From: Deltaproteobacteria bacterium
GTDB lineage: Bacteria > Myxococcota_A > Polyangia > HGW-17
Direction: 5' to 3'
DNA length: 11,242 bases
Assembly: GCA_003249585.1 (NCBI GenBank)
Contig: QKIM01000358.1
Location: forward strand, 1 to 11,242
Shown: positions 1 through 6,946 of the stretch, piece after piece
Numbering within the stretch: position 1 is the stretch's first letter
Layout of the letters: every line of letters begins with the position of its first letter
Notes under the pieces: generated by a model
What the model saw: the letters and a program-made list of their open reading frames with translations, nothing else
Told to the model about the DNA's origin: nothing
Databases searched by the model: none
Program-made: the position numbers and the translations under genes

Positions 1-1
1 A

Positions 2-1105
2 GATCTCGGGCTCGGGCTCTTCGTTCCCTTTGTGGTCACCATCGAGCGCGCCGGGGTCCATAATGAGTCCCGTCTGTGGGACACCCCCTCCGATTACGCT
101 CACGCCATCCGGTACCTCAGTTACCGAGGCTCCTTCGGGGACGCCAGGCTCGGGTTTCGGGTTGGAGAGACCCACGACGTCACCCTGGGGTTCGGGGGTG
201 TTGTCCGGCACATGAATCCCCTGATCCACATGGATGCACCGTGTTCGGGGATCGTGCTGGGGTTTACCCATGAGCGACTGGAGGGTCACGTCCAGGTGGA
301 CGACGCCGTGTCGCCCCGGGCAGGGGGCTTCTCTCTCACGGCACGGCCCTGGGGTGATCTGTTCCTGGGAGGCACCCTCTTCGCCGATCCGAGGATGCCG
401 CTGTCCATGACCGACGGGGCGGGACACGGAACCGTGGATCAGGAGCTGGGGGTCCTGGAGCCGTATTCGGTCGACGCTTTCGTCCCGCTCTCCCTTTTTG
501 CTGGATACCGCCTTTCGGAGAAGCTCTCCGTTGCGCTGGAGGGGATCACCCTCGACGCATCGGACCGAGAGGCGCTGGGACTTTTGGGACACCTGAAGGG
601 CAGGTTGCGTCGCGGCCGGCTCACCCTCACCGGTTCTTTGAGCGGCGGCGGTGGTGGAGACCATTTTCAGCCCTTCGTGGCGGACTCGTTCTATCTGCTG
701 CGCCGGGAGGCGGCGTCGGGGTCGGGGACGCCCACCCTCCTCGCCGCCCTCCGAGAGAGTCGGGATCCGGGATTCGGGATGGCGGCGGAGCTGGGCTTCT
801 CCTACTCCCTGTCCACGGGGGGGACCATGGAAGTGAAGGCCTCCTTCCTCCAGAACCGCTTCGCCGAGACGGGGACCCTCGAGGCCCTCCTCGTACTGCC
901 CGGGAAACTGATTCTCGCCTTCGTCGGGGCCCTGGACAGCCAGAAAAACGGGATCTTCTCCTTCGAGGGGAGAATAGCGCTCACAGATCGGTGGTTTCTG
1001 TGGGGGAGGGCAAAACGGCTCTTTGCAATTTCACCGGGAAATGACTACTATGAGAGCCGCCACCAGATCCTCGCGGGGATCGGATATCGTCAACGATCTG
1101 ACTGA
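2..1105 (+). CDS. Probable outer-membrane beta-barrel protein, 5' end missing
   Basis: The reading frame is open to the left edge of the window, so the N-terminus and any signal peptide lie outside. A GTG at 32 is the first possible start inside the window, but no convincing ribosome binding site precedes it and the coding pattern continues upstream of it, so I treat the gene as truncated by the window. The visible 367 residues have many short alternating hydrophobic/polar stretches ending in aromatic residues, separated by glycine-, aspartate- and serine-rich turns, for example the segments near FSLTARPWGDLFLGG and SVDAFVPLSLFAGYRL. There are no long hydrophobic helices. This is the look of a transmembrane beta-barrel, and the final segment ends in GIGYRQRSD, without the usual terminal Phe. 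Stop TGA at 1103-1105 overlaps the ribosome binding site of the next gene. No specific function can be assigned; a porin-like or structural barrel is an inference. Confidence 0.7.
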   Translation, partial: DLGLGLFVPFVVTIERAGVHNESRLWDTPSDYAHAIRYLSYRGSFGDARLGFRVGETHDVTLGFGGVVRHMNPLIHMDAPCSGIVLGFTHERLEGHVQVDDAVSPRAGGFSLTARPWGDLFLGGTLFADPRMPLSMTDGAGHGTVDQELGVLEPYSVDAFVPLSLFAGYRLSEKLSVALEGITLDASDREALGLLGHLKGRLRRGRLTLTGSLSGGGGGDHFQPFVADSFYLLRREAASGSGTPTLLAALRESRDPGFGMAAELGFSYSLSTGGTMEVKASFLQNRFAETGTLEALLVLPGKLILAFVGALDSQKNGIFSFEGRIALTDRWFLWGRAKRLFAISPGNDYYESRHQILAGIGYRQRSD

Positions 1106-1116
1106 AGGAGCGATCA

Positions 1117-2250
1117 TTGTTATTGAACCCAGGATTTCACCCACTCCCGCCGGAGGTGCTGGGGGACAAGCTCAGCCGCGTGTGCTCGGAGCAGGCTCCC
1201 GAGAGGCTTCGTCAGGCCTTCGCCAAGGGGCTCGCCCCGGGATTCGCCCCGGAGCAACTGCTCATGGGCCTTTATCAACTGGCGGTTTCATTTAGGGAGC
1301 TTGAGGAGAGCGTCGAGAAGACGATCAAAAATCTCCCTGACACCGTCCTCGCGCCTGCTGCGGCCAAACCCGAGATGCCAGGTCCTGTTCTGGCGATGCT
1401 GGCCGAGCTTGATCTCGGTGAGATTATCTTGGAGGCCATCATCACCAACCGCAGTACGCCCAACGAAGCTATTTCCCATCTGGCCCGCCGGGTGAAGCAG
1501 CGGCTCGCGGTGATCATCGCCGACAACGAACGTCGGCTCATAGAGTACCCTCAGATCATCGAGCATCTGTATCTCAACAAGGCCACCCCCATGTCTGTGG
1601 CCAACCGCATCATCGAGCTGGCCGCCCGTCACCGGCTTGAGCTCTCCCTGGACGCCTATTCCGAAATGCTCAAGGCCCTCGACATGGACCCTCCCACCGA
1701 AGAGGATCCCATCGACGCGGAGCTGGCCGCCGCGGAGCTGGATCAGCGGTTCGCCACGGTGGAGCACTCCGTACTCAAGATGCGTTCTCTCGAGGAAGAC
1801 GAGACCGAAGAGGCGCTCGAGAAGGACGAGACCGAAGAGGAGACCCACAACCGGATTGTCCTCAGCCAGCTTCCCGTCTCCGCCAAGATCCGCCTGGCCA
1901 TGCTGGGCAACCGGTTCCACCGCGCCCAGTTGATCCGCGACTCCAACAAGGTTGTGGCGCTGGCGGCCATCAAGTCCCCCTCCATTACGGAGACAGAGAT
2001 CGACGAGTACTCCAGGAACCGCCAGCTCTCCGAAGACATCATCCGGTACATCGCCCGGCGCAAGGACTGGCTCAAGTCCTACCGGATCAAAGTCAACCTG
2101 GTGAACAACCCCAAGACCCCCATCACCGTGGCGCTCACGCTCCTCAACTTTCTGAGGAGCAGTGATCTTGCCTCTCTGGCCCGTTCCCGCAACATCGCCC
2201 AGGTCATCAGGACCGCGGCGAGCCAGCGACTCAAGATGACCAACAAATAG
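1117..2250 (+). CDS. Conserved alpha-helical LRV/HEAT-like repeat protein, function unknown
   Basis: A 377-residue protein starting at TTG 1117, chosen because GAAGGAG at 1104-1110 lies six bases upstream and no ATG is comparably placed. It has no signal peptide or membrane segment and is predicted to be cytoplasmic. The N-terminal half (about 95-190) and C-terminal half (about 250-370) are both helical and carry a recurring N-x-x-TP type turn: NRSTP near 111, NKATP near 154, SPSIT near 287 and NNPKTP near 330. In leucine-rich-repeat-variant and HEAT-like folds this kind of turn joins successive helices. The halves are separated by a very acidic linker (about 192-245) containing a tandem 9-residue repeat. 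The C-terminal part resembles a conserved hypothetical family I recall from deltaproteobacteria, where single copies recur in many genomes. A scaffold or protein-binding role is inference. It sits 11 bases after the barrel gene and 21 before the thioredoxin gene. Confidence 0.85.
   Translation: MLLNPGFHPLPPEVLGDKLSRVCSEQAPERLRQAFAKGLAPGFAPEQLLMGLYQLAVSFRELEESVEKTIKNLPDTVLAPAAAKPEMPGPVLAMLAELDLGEIILEAIITNRSTPNEAISHLARRVKQRLAVIIADNERRLIEYPQIIEHLYLNKATPMSVANRIIELAARHRLELSLDAYSEMLKALDMDPPTEEDPIDAELAAAELDQRFATVEHSVLKMRSLEEDETEEALEKDETEEETHNRIVLSQLPVSAKIRLAMLGNRFHRAQLIRDSNKVVALAAIKSPSITETEIDEYSRNRQLSEDIIRYIARRKDWLKSYRIKVNLVNNPKTPITVALTLLNFLRSSDLASLARSRNIAQVIRTAASQRLKMTNK
1789..1842 (+). repeat. 27-bp tandem duplication in the acidic linker
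   Basis: Two adjacent 27-base units (1789-1815 and 1816-1842) match at 24 of 27 positions and encode LEEDETEEA followed by LEKDETEEE. They fall at residues 225-242 of the helical repeat protein, exactly in its acidic interdomain linker. The unit is a whole number of codons, so copy-number change would lengthen or shorten the linker without a frameshift. Confidence 0.9.
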
Positions 2251-2271
2251 CGCTCACACAGGAACAGACAT

Positions 2272-3318
2272 ATGGGTATCTTTCAGCGATTCTATCACGC
2301 GTCCATTTTCGTCCCGCAACGGGTACGGGAGATCAAGGAATCTCCGACCCACCACGCCCTGGCCGACGGGGTCGCCCTCCTCATGGTGGCCCTATTTGTA
2401 GGATATTCATGGCAGTTCGCCATGATATTCGAAGGATATGCGAGGATTGGTGGCCCCGCAGGAACCTCGGAGCTGCTCTATTTCTTGCGGCAGATCGTCA
2501 TCCTCGATCTGCTGCCCCTCGCCCTCCTCACGGGAATCTTCTTCTTTGCCTCGGGGGTGAAGGGAGTGGGTAAAAATCTGGAACTGGCGCTGGCCCTGTG
2601 GACCCAACCTCTCCTTATCCGGCTCGTCCTCGAGGGGATTCCCCTTCTGCTCCCACTGGTGAACTACTATCCCGTTCCCTTCGTGGAGGTGCCCCAGCTC
2701 GTGGCCTACATGTGGGCCCTGCTTTCCCTCTCCTTCGCGCTCTCCTGCTGCAAGTCGGAAAAGAAGCGTCCTGAAGAGGGCGGGGGAAAGCTCTTCGCCG
2801 CGCCGTTGTCCTTTGTCTGGGCAGGAATCGTGGTGATCATGGCGACCGTCCTCTTCTGGTATCCCCTCGCACGGTCCGTGCCACTCTTCGTCGCCGCACC
2901 CACCTTCGTGCTGCCGTCGGAGCAGGGCACCTGTGATCTCGCAGCCCAGAAGGGAAAGGTGGTGGTCCTGGAATTCTGGAACTACCGGTGTCACCACTGT
3001 CGCAGGCAGGCCGAGGAGATGGCCACCATCGCCGACTCCGTGGATCCCGAGAAGGTGACCCTCTTTGCGGTCCACACCAGCGGGGGTGCAGAGGCAAGAG
3101 AGGCAGCGGCGAAGGTGATGCACCACAAGAACGTCCGTCTCTGCTTTGACGACGGGTCCGTCTCAACGATCTACCGTGAGATCGCGCCCTACCATCGGCT
3201 CCACGGCATCCCCCACACCATGATCCTCGATCGCCACGGCGTGATCCGCAAGGTGTATCGCGGACGCAAGGACGCCGCCGTCATTTTGGGCGGCCTGAAA
3301 CAGATCGTCGCCCGCTAG
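2272..3318 (+). CDS. Membrane protein with Yip1-like N-terminus and periplasmic TlpA-like thioredoxin domain
   Basis: A 348-residue protein. The ATG at 2272 is preceded by AGGA at 2260-2263. Residues about 33-55, 75-95, 106-130, 140-158 and 180-200 are hydrophobic and give five membrane helices. Arginine- and lysine-rich N-terminal and inter-helix segments (RVREIK; KSEKKR near 161-166) fit a cytoplasmic N-terminus and a periplasmic C-terminus. The first four helices resemble a Yip1-type membrane domain. The C-terminal domain (about 205-348) is thioredoxin-like: beta strand VVVLEFW, active site Cys240-His-His-Cys243, and the conserved cis-proline turn GIP with Pro314. TlpA/ResA-type proteins use such a CxxC to reduce or exchange disulfides in secreted proteins; that activity is inferred from the motif. 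The CHHC pair is DsbA-like rather than the commoner TlpA CxPC. The partner is unknown. It is the last gene of the probable left operon. Confidence 0.88.
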   Translation: MGIFQRFYHASIFVPQRVREIKESPTHHALADGVALLMVALFVGYSWQFAMIFEGYARIGGPAGTSELLYFLRQIVILDLLPLALLTGIFFFASGVKGVGKNLELALALWTQPLLIRLVLEGIPLLLPLVNYYPVPFVEVPQLVAYMWALLSLSFALSCCKSEKKRPEEGGGKLFAAPLSFVWAGIVVIMATVLFWYPLARSVPLFVAAPTFVLPSEQGTCDLAAQKGKVVVLEFWNYRCHHCRRQAEEMATIADSVDPEKVTLFAVHTSGGAEAREAAAKVMHHKNVRLCFDDGSVSTIYREIAPYHRLHGIPHTMILDRHGVIRKVYRGRKDAAVILGGLKQIVAR

Positions 3319-3357
3319 AGCCTCCCTGCGGTTACCGTCTTGAGAAAGGGGGGCCTC
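3318..3357. terminator. Possible imperfect hairpin between convergent genes
   Basis: The 37-base gap between two convergent genes can fold with 3318-3327 against 3348-3357: about seven Watson-Crick pairs, two G-T pairs and one C-C mismatch. It would involve the stop codons of both neighbours. No T-run follows in either direction, so a classical intrinsic terminator is not supported. The position between convergent ends is the main argument. Confidence 0.25.
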
Positions 3358-4306
3358 AGAGGTTGTCGCCCAGGGACTGTTCGTACTGCTTGATCATCTC
3401 GCGGATGGTGTCGGCGGCGGGTGACTCCTTGTCGATGTCGGCCAGGATGGAGTGGAGCTTCTTGAGCTCCTCCTTCTTGCGGCTGACGATGGCCCCGTGG
3501 GCGTTCTCGAACTTCTTGTAGAATTCCTGAAGCTGGTCACCCTTGCGCAGGGGCCAGGTCCTTGAGAAGTCATCATCTTCCATCTTTTTGAAGTAGTTGG
3601 AGATCTTGAAGAGGGGCCCCGCCACCTTGTGGGTGAGGACGATGGTATACAGGAAGATGATGATGATGAAGATGAGGGAGAAGATCACCACGCCGATGAG
3701 GATGCGCTGATTGTTGGTCTTGCGGATGGTAGCGGCCTTGGCCTTGTCGACGGTCATCTTTTCGAGGGCCTTGGCGAGCTGCTTCTTCTTGCTCTTGATG
3801 CCGTTCTCGATCTCCGTGGTCAGGGTCTTCTTGTTCTTGGCCACCTGCTTGTTCATCTTGGCGATGTCAGCAATGTCGTCCTTCTTCATCTGGTCCATGG
3901 ACATCTTGGCCATGGAGGCCAGCTCGGGGTATTTCTCCTTCTGGCTGACGATGAGGGCGAGGATCCCCGTGGCGGCTTCGGTCTTCTCCTTGAAGACCTT
4001 CTTGGTCTCGTTGGACTGGGTGGTGAAGACCGACTCGGTGCGCGTCGAGGCGGCCTTGAATACCGAGATGGTCTCATTGGACTGGGATTTGAAGATGTCT
4101 ATGGTCTCGTTGGCCTGTTTCTCGTGTAGGCGGGAGGACTCAGAGGTCTGGTGATAGATGAGAAAGCCGAGCAGACCGGTGAGGAGCACGGCGATGACCA
4201 CGATGATCAGGGCGTAGGTGAGCTGGAAGGACTTGTCCAGCAGGTAGTTCTTGAGGTGCCTCTTGGGCTTTGGAGCGCTGGTCGGTTTGGCTTGTTGTTC
4301 ACTCAT
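3356..4306 (-). CDS. Two-TM HAMP-like membrane protein with hendecad repeats, no output domain
   Basis: A 316-residue protein with ATG at 4306-4304 and AGAGGT just upstream. A basic cytoplasmic tail (RHLKNYLLDKSFQLTY) leads into membrane helix 1 (about 29-51). The periplasmic section spans about 52-200, and helix 2 is at about 201-225. A HAMP-like segment follows (THKVAGPLFKISNYFKKME, about 225-243, the membrane-proximal helix with its conserved Pro), then a cytoplasmic coiled-coil to the end. The periplasmic stalk begins with five consecutive 11-residue units (56-66, 67-77, 78-88, 89-99, 100-110), whose best copies read ETIDIFKSQSN and ETKKVFKEKTE. Eleven-residue periodicity is typical of right-handed or near-straight coiled coils. 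The layout matches sensor/chemoreceptor-type signal transducers, but no kinase, cyclase or methyl-accepting domain follows, so it is a stalk and HAMP alone. It lies 12 bases after the HEAT gene and is probably co-transcribed with it. Confidence 0.85.
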   Translation of the reverse strand: MSEQQAKPTSAPKPKRHLKNYLLDKSFQLTYALIIVVIAVLLTGLLGFLIYHQTSESSRLHEKQANETIDIFKSQSNETISVFKAASTRTESVFTTQSNETKKVFKEKTEAATGILALIVSQKEKYPELASMAKMSMDQMKKDDIADIAKMNKQVAKNKKTLTTEIENGIKSKKKQLAKALEKMTVDKAKAATIRKTNNQRILIGVVIFSLIFIIIIFLYTIVLTHKVAGPLFKISNYFKKMEDDDFSRTWPLRKGDQLQEFYKKFENAHGAIVSRKKEELKKLHSILADIDKESPAADTIREMIKQYEQSLGDNL

Positions 4307-4318
4307 CGGTGACCTCTT

Positions 4319-5110
4319 TTACAGGTTGCGCGCAAGGTAGCTGGCTACACCGCGGAAGACTACGGGAACGACGGCTTCCACGCAAGTTTTGACCGTCCCG
4401 ACATCGAGGCTGCCTGTAAGGGCCGCGCCGCCGCTGGTCATCATTTTTATGGCCTTGCCGGGGTAGGTGGTGATGAAGACTTTCAGGTTGCAGGAGATCT
4501 CGGAGCCGGACTGACTGACGACGAGGGTCCCGTCCACCATGTACCCCTTGAGCTTCTTCCTGCGCAGATCGCGTTTGCTCGGGGACTTGCATTTCTCCCA
4601 GTGCGGGGTGACGTAGGAGATCTTCTCGGCCTCGGCGGTGATCATGGAGCGCAGGGAGACGCGAAGCGCCGTGGAACCGGAGGAGAACCCGTTGACGCCC
4701 ATGGGGCCGACATTCAGATAGATCTTCTTGCCGGCGAAACTGACGGGGGGGCAGTTGTTCTGGAGCAGTTTGAGGGCCGCCTTGGCCATTTTGCGGACGT
4801 AGCTCTTTTCCTTGGACGCTTTCTTCTTGAGGAAGGGGATGGCCGCAGGGTTCCCGAGCTTGCCCAGGGAGAGGGCCGCCGTCCCGCGGACCGTGGGGTT
4901 CTTGTCGTTGTTCAATGCGTTCAGGAGTGCGGAGAAGGCCTTGGATTTTCCCTTGTGGCTGGACAGGAGCATGGCGGCGGTGACGCGGACCTTGTAGTTC
5001 TTGGAGGTCTTGAGTGTGTTGACCAGCACGTCTACGGCATCAGCCCGGGCTCTCGCAGGCCAGAACAGGGAAACGGTGAGCACAGTCAGGGTAACGAAAT
5101 ATTTCTTCAT
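4319..5110 (-). CDS. Secreted HEAT-repeat protein
   Basis: A 263-residue protein. The start at ATG 5110-5108 is preferred over an in-frame start at 5158: it is preceded by GAGGA at 5121-5117, and the protein then begins directly with a good signal peptide (MKKYFVTLTVLTVSLFWPA, cleavage probably after ADA at residue 25). Residues about 26-118 form roughly three HEAT-type helical repeats, with the characteristic VRxxAAxxL turns (VRVTAAMLL, VRGTAALSL, VRKMAKAAL). Residues about 128-263 are a separate alpha/beta domain with strands IYLNVGPMG, LKGYMVDGTLVVS and CNLKVFITTYPG. It loosely recalls CsgG/LpoB-like periplasmic domains, but I would not assign it. Cysteines at 120, 174, 207 and 243 could form disulfides in the periplasm. 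Its promoter would lie in the divergent region 5111-5463, and it is followed by the HAMP-like membrane gene, a plausible periplasmic partner. Confidence 0.85.
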   Translation of the reverse strand: MKKYFVTLTVLTVSLFWPARARADAVDVLVNTLKTSKNYKVRVTAAMLLSSHKGKSKAFSALLNALNNDKNPTVRGTAALSLGKLGNPAAIPFLKKKASKEKSYVRKMAKAALKLLQNNCPPVSFAGKKIYLNVGPMGVNGFSSGSTALRVSLRSMITAEAEKISYVTPHWEKCKSPSKRDLRRKKLKGYMVDGTLVVSQSGSEISCNLKVFITTYPGKAIKMMTSGGAALTGSLDVGTVKTCVEAVVPVVFRGVASYLARNL

Positions 5111-5119
5111 GTTCAATCC

Positions 5120-5150
5120 TCGTCGTCTACTTCTCAGGAAGGGACGACGA
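5120..5150 (-). promoter_or_regulatory. 8-bp inverted repeat touching the HEAT gene ribosome binding site
   Basis: TCGTCGTC (5120-5127) and GACGACGA (5143-5150) are perfect inverse complements with a 15-base spacer. On the minus-strand transcript the hairpin would end two bases into the GAGGA ribosome binding site of the HEAT gene, and its loop contains CUUCCU, which could also pair with AGGA. It could be a leader hairpin controlling translation or a dyad operator. Chance occurrence is possible. Confidence 0.35.
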
Positions 5151-5401
5151 TGTTTCAATGCAATTCATCAACATCTTTTTTGCGGTTTTTCAACTCCGTC
5201 CCGGGTGGACCTGTGAAGGACCGCTTCCCAAGGTGAGGCTCGCGCTGAGCGACTCGTGAGGCGGGTTTTGCGGTTCGGGACCGGGTCCGGGCAAAGGGGG
5301 AAAGACAGCCGATTCAAAGAATATCACGAGTCTCCATTACCGCTCAAGCCAATTGAAGAAAAAAGTTGCCTTGTGGCACCCCACCCCCAATCGGGGAAAA
5401 G

Positions 5402-5433
5402 GGTTTACAATGAGGGCGCAATGGGTGTAAACC
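5402..5433 (+). promoter_or_regulatory. 8-bp inverted repeat at the putative SGNH promoter
   Basis: GGTTTACA (5402-5409) and TGTAAACC (5426-5433) are perfect inverse complements with a 16-base spacer, about 24 bases centre to centre. The left arm overlaps the candidate -10 box TACAAT (5406-5411), and the right arm ends 30 bases before the GTG start at 5464. The placement is what one expects of a repressor-type operator, but a leader hairpin would look the same. Confidence 0.4.
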
Positions 5434-5463
5434 GGGGACCTGACTTTGGAGGGAGGATCCGAA

Positions 5464-6945
5464 GTGTCCGGCCTGAAAATTCCTACGGGATTTCCCGTCA
5501 AGTACGCGAAGGTGTTCATCATATTTGGATGCATCGTGACGGTCATCGCTTTCCTCCCCCCGCCGGTGAACCGGTTGCCCTCGGTGCGCCTCTTCTTCGA
5601 AGGCCTGTTGAGGGTCCAGCCCCGCAAGGGCGCCCGGCCGCCAGAGTTTTCCAAGGTGACCGACGACATCAGCCGGATCGAAGAGGCCCTCACGGTCAAG
5701 AAGGCCCCAAAAAAATCCGAGGTGAAGAGTGTTCGGTCGGGGCCCCGCAAGGGAAAGCATCCCGTGGCCACCGGAGCCATCGAATCCATTGCCGGGGCGA
5801 AGTTCCTCCTCAATCCCTGTCTGGAGGGGAGTGACGACGGGTGTCGCCGGTGGGCCCTCGACGGGTTCTACCATGCCCTGGAACAGACATCTGAAAAGAA
5901 GGGAATTACCCGAATCGGGTATTTCGGTGACTCCATCATCGCCCTGGACAAGGTCACCTCCTTTTTGCGCACCAAGTTTCAGGAACGTTTCGGCAACAGC
6001 GGCCCCGGCTTCTTCCAGATGGTCCCTCTGTGGAAGTGGCTCAAGCACGCGCAGATCGCCCTGCACGGGAGGGAATGGGAGACCGAGACCATGCTCTTCC
6101 CCAAGAGGAAGCGCAAGTACTTCGGTTATGGCGGTGTCCTCGCCAGGACCATCGGGCCGGGGGCTACCACCACGCTGAAGATCCGCGACGGAGCGAAGAC
6201 GGCCCCCAACAGGATGGAGGTCTACTATCTCAAGAACACCGAGGGCGGATCCTTCCATATCAAGGTCGATGACAAGGTGCTCGCGACGGTGGACACCCGC
6301 GGCCCCATGGGGCTTGGTGCCACGAGAGAGGTCCGCTTTCAGTCCGGATCCTCCTTCACCGTGGAGGCAGGGAAGGGTGGAGTGCTGCTCCTCACGGGCA
6401 TCGTCCTGGAGCGCACGGATCCAGGGGTAGTCCTGGACTCCATGAGCCTCACCGGGGGCCGCCTGATCCACTTCACCAAGAACAACCAGGCCCACTTCAA
6501 CCATGTCCTCGGGCAGCGAAGACCCAATCTGATCATCTTCCACTTCGGCATCAACGAAGCCGACACGGGTATTGAACCCGACTACGTGGAGAAGGTGGGG
6601 GCCTTTCTGAGGAGCATCCGCGCGGCCCGTCCCGGGATGTCCTGTCTCATCGCGGGTCCCTCGGACAAGGTCACGAAGAAGTACGGCACGTATGTGACCA
6701 AATCAATCATCCATTATATCATCAAGGTCCAAAAGCAACTCGCCCTCACCTCGGGGTGTGCCTTCTTCAACACCTGGGAGGCCATGGGCGGAGAGGCGTC
6801 CATCGTCCGCTGGCATGAACACCGGCCCAGGCTGGCCATCGGAGATCTGACCCACATCACCGACGCAGGGGGAGATCTCCTCGGGAGCATCATCTATCTG
6901 GAGCTCATGAAGGGGTATATTACGGCCCGAAGGAGGATGCGCTGA
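5464..6945 (+). CDS. Membrane-anchored SGNH/GDSL hydrolase or O-acyltransferase
   Basis: A 493-residue protein. GTG 5464 is chosen as the start because the strong GGAGGGAGGA at 5448-5457 lies just upstream; a TTG at 5446 would place that site inside the gene. One N-terminal membrane helix (about 14-31) puts the rest in the periplasm, followed by a basic, Pro/Lys-rich linker to about residue 105. The SGNH catalytic blocks are visible: GDSI with nucleophile Ser157, GIN with Asn364, and DLTH with Asp461 and His464. Between blocks I and III is a long insert (about 180-345) with beta-rich sequence, perhaps a jelly-roll. Family members either de-esterify glycans or, when paired with an MBOAT protein (PatB with PatA; AlgJ/AlgX with AlgI), transfer acetyl groups to peptidoglycan or exopolysaccharide. 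The MBOAT gene begins one base after this stop, so transferase is the likelier role. The substrate is unknown. Confidence 0.85.
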   Translation: MSGLKIPTGFPVKYAKVFIIFGCIVTVIAFLPPPVNRLPSVRLFFEGLLRVQPRKGARPPEFSKVTDDISRIEEALTVKKAPKKSEVKSVRSGPRKGKHPVATGAIESIAGAKFLLNPCLEGSDDGCRRWALDGFYHALEQTSEKKGITRIGYFGDSIIALDKVTSFLRTKFQERFGNSGPGFFQMVPLWKWLKHAQIALHGREWETETMLFPKRKRKYFGYGGVLARTIGPGATTTLKIRDGAKTAPNRMEVYYLKNTEGGSFHIKVDDKVLATVDTRGPMGLGATREVRFQSGSSFTVEAGKGGVLLLTGIVLERTDPGVVLDSMSLTGGRLIHFTKNNQAHFNHVLGQRRPNLIIFHFGINEADTGIEPDYVEKVGAFLRSIRAARPGMSCLIAGPSDKVTKKYGTYVTKSIIHYIIKVQKQLALTSGCAFFNTWEAMGGEASIVRWHEHRPRLAIGDLTHITDAGGDLLGSIIYLELMKGYITARRRMR

Positions 6946-6946
6946 C

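Larger units (their letters stand above)
5111..5463. promoter_or_regulatory. Divergent intergenic region between the HEAT and SGNH genes
   Basis: This 353-base stretch separates two divergently transcribed operons and must hold both promoters. It is less GC-rich than the flanking genes, with A/T runs around 5155-5190 and 5351-5366. On the plus strand a TACAAT at 5406-5411 is a fair -10 box, without a clear -35 at the right spacing. On the minus strand TTGAAA (5193-5188) resembles a -35, but the best -10 (TGATGA, 5170-5165) is poor. It also carries short-range inverted repeats at 5120-5150 and 5402-5433, a long-range 9-bp one (5251-5259 with 5324-5332), and a 10-bp direct repeat TTTTGCGGTT at 5178 and 5266. 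I see no credible gene in it. Confidence 0.6.

Noticed and set aside
3629..4154. Plus-strand open frames opposite the HAMP-like membrane gene
   Set aside because: Their Asp/Gly/Leu- or Leu/Ser-rich repetitive composition is the complement of lysine- and glutamate-rich codons. No ribosome binding site or domain was seen.
5111..5158. N-terminal 16-residue extension of the HEAT protein from the start at 5158
   Set aside because: The extension is Arg-rich and would bury the signal peptide. The ATG at 5110 has a well-placed ribosome binding site and starts directly with MKK plus a hydrophobic core.
5371..5390. Sigma-54 promoter suggested by TGGCAC at 5373-5378
   Set aside because: The -24 half is good, but the -12 half (expected TTGC) at the required spacing is a run of C, so the essential GC is missing.
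5256..5834. Plus-strand frame running from the intergenic region into the SGNH gene
   Set aside because: It overlaps the real gene in another frame, is Arg/Pro/Gly-rich and has no plausible function or start signal.
5344..6543. Long minus-strand open frame opposite the SGNH gene
   Set aside because: It lies wholly antisense to a gene with clear catalytic motifs, has low-complexity Gly/Glu/Pro/Leu-rich composition, and shows no recognisable domain. Such frames are common opposite GC-rich genes.
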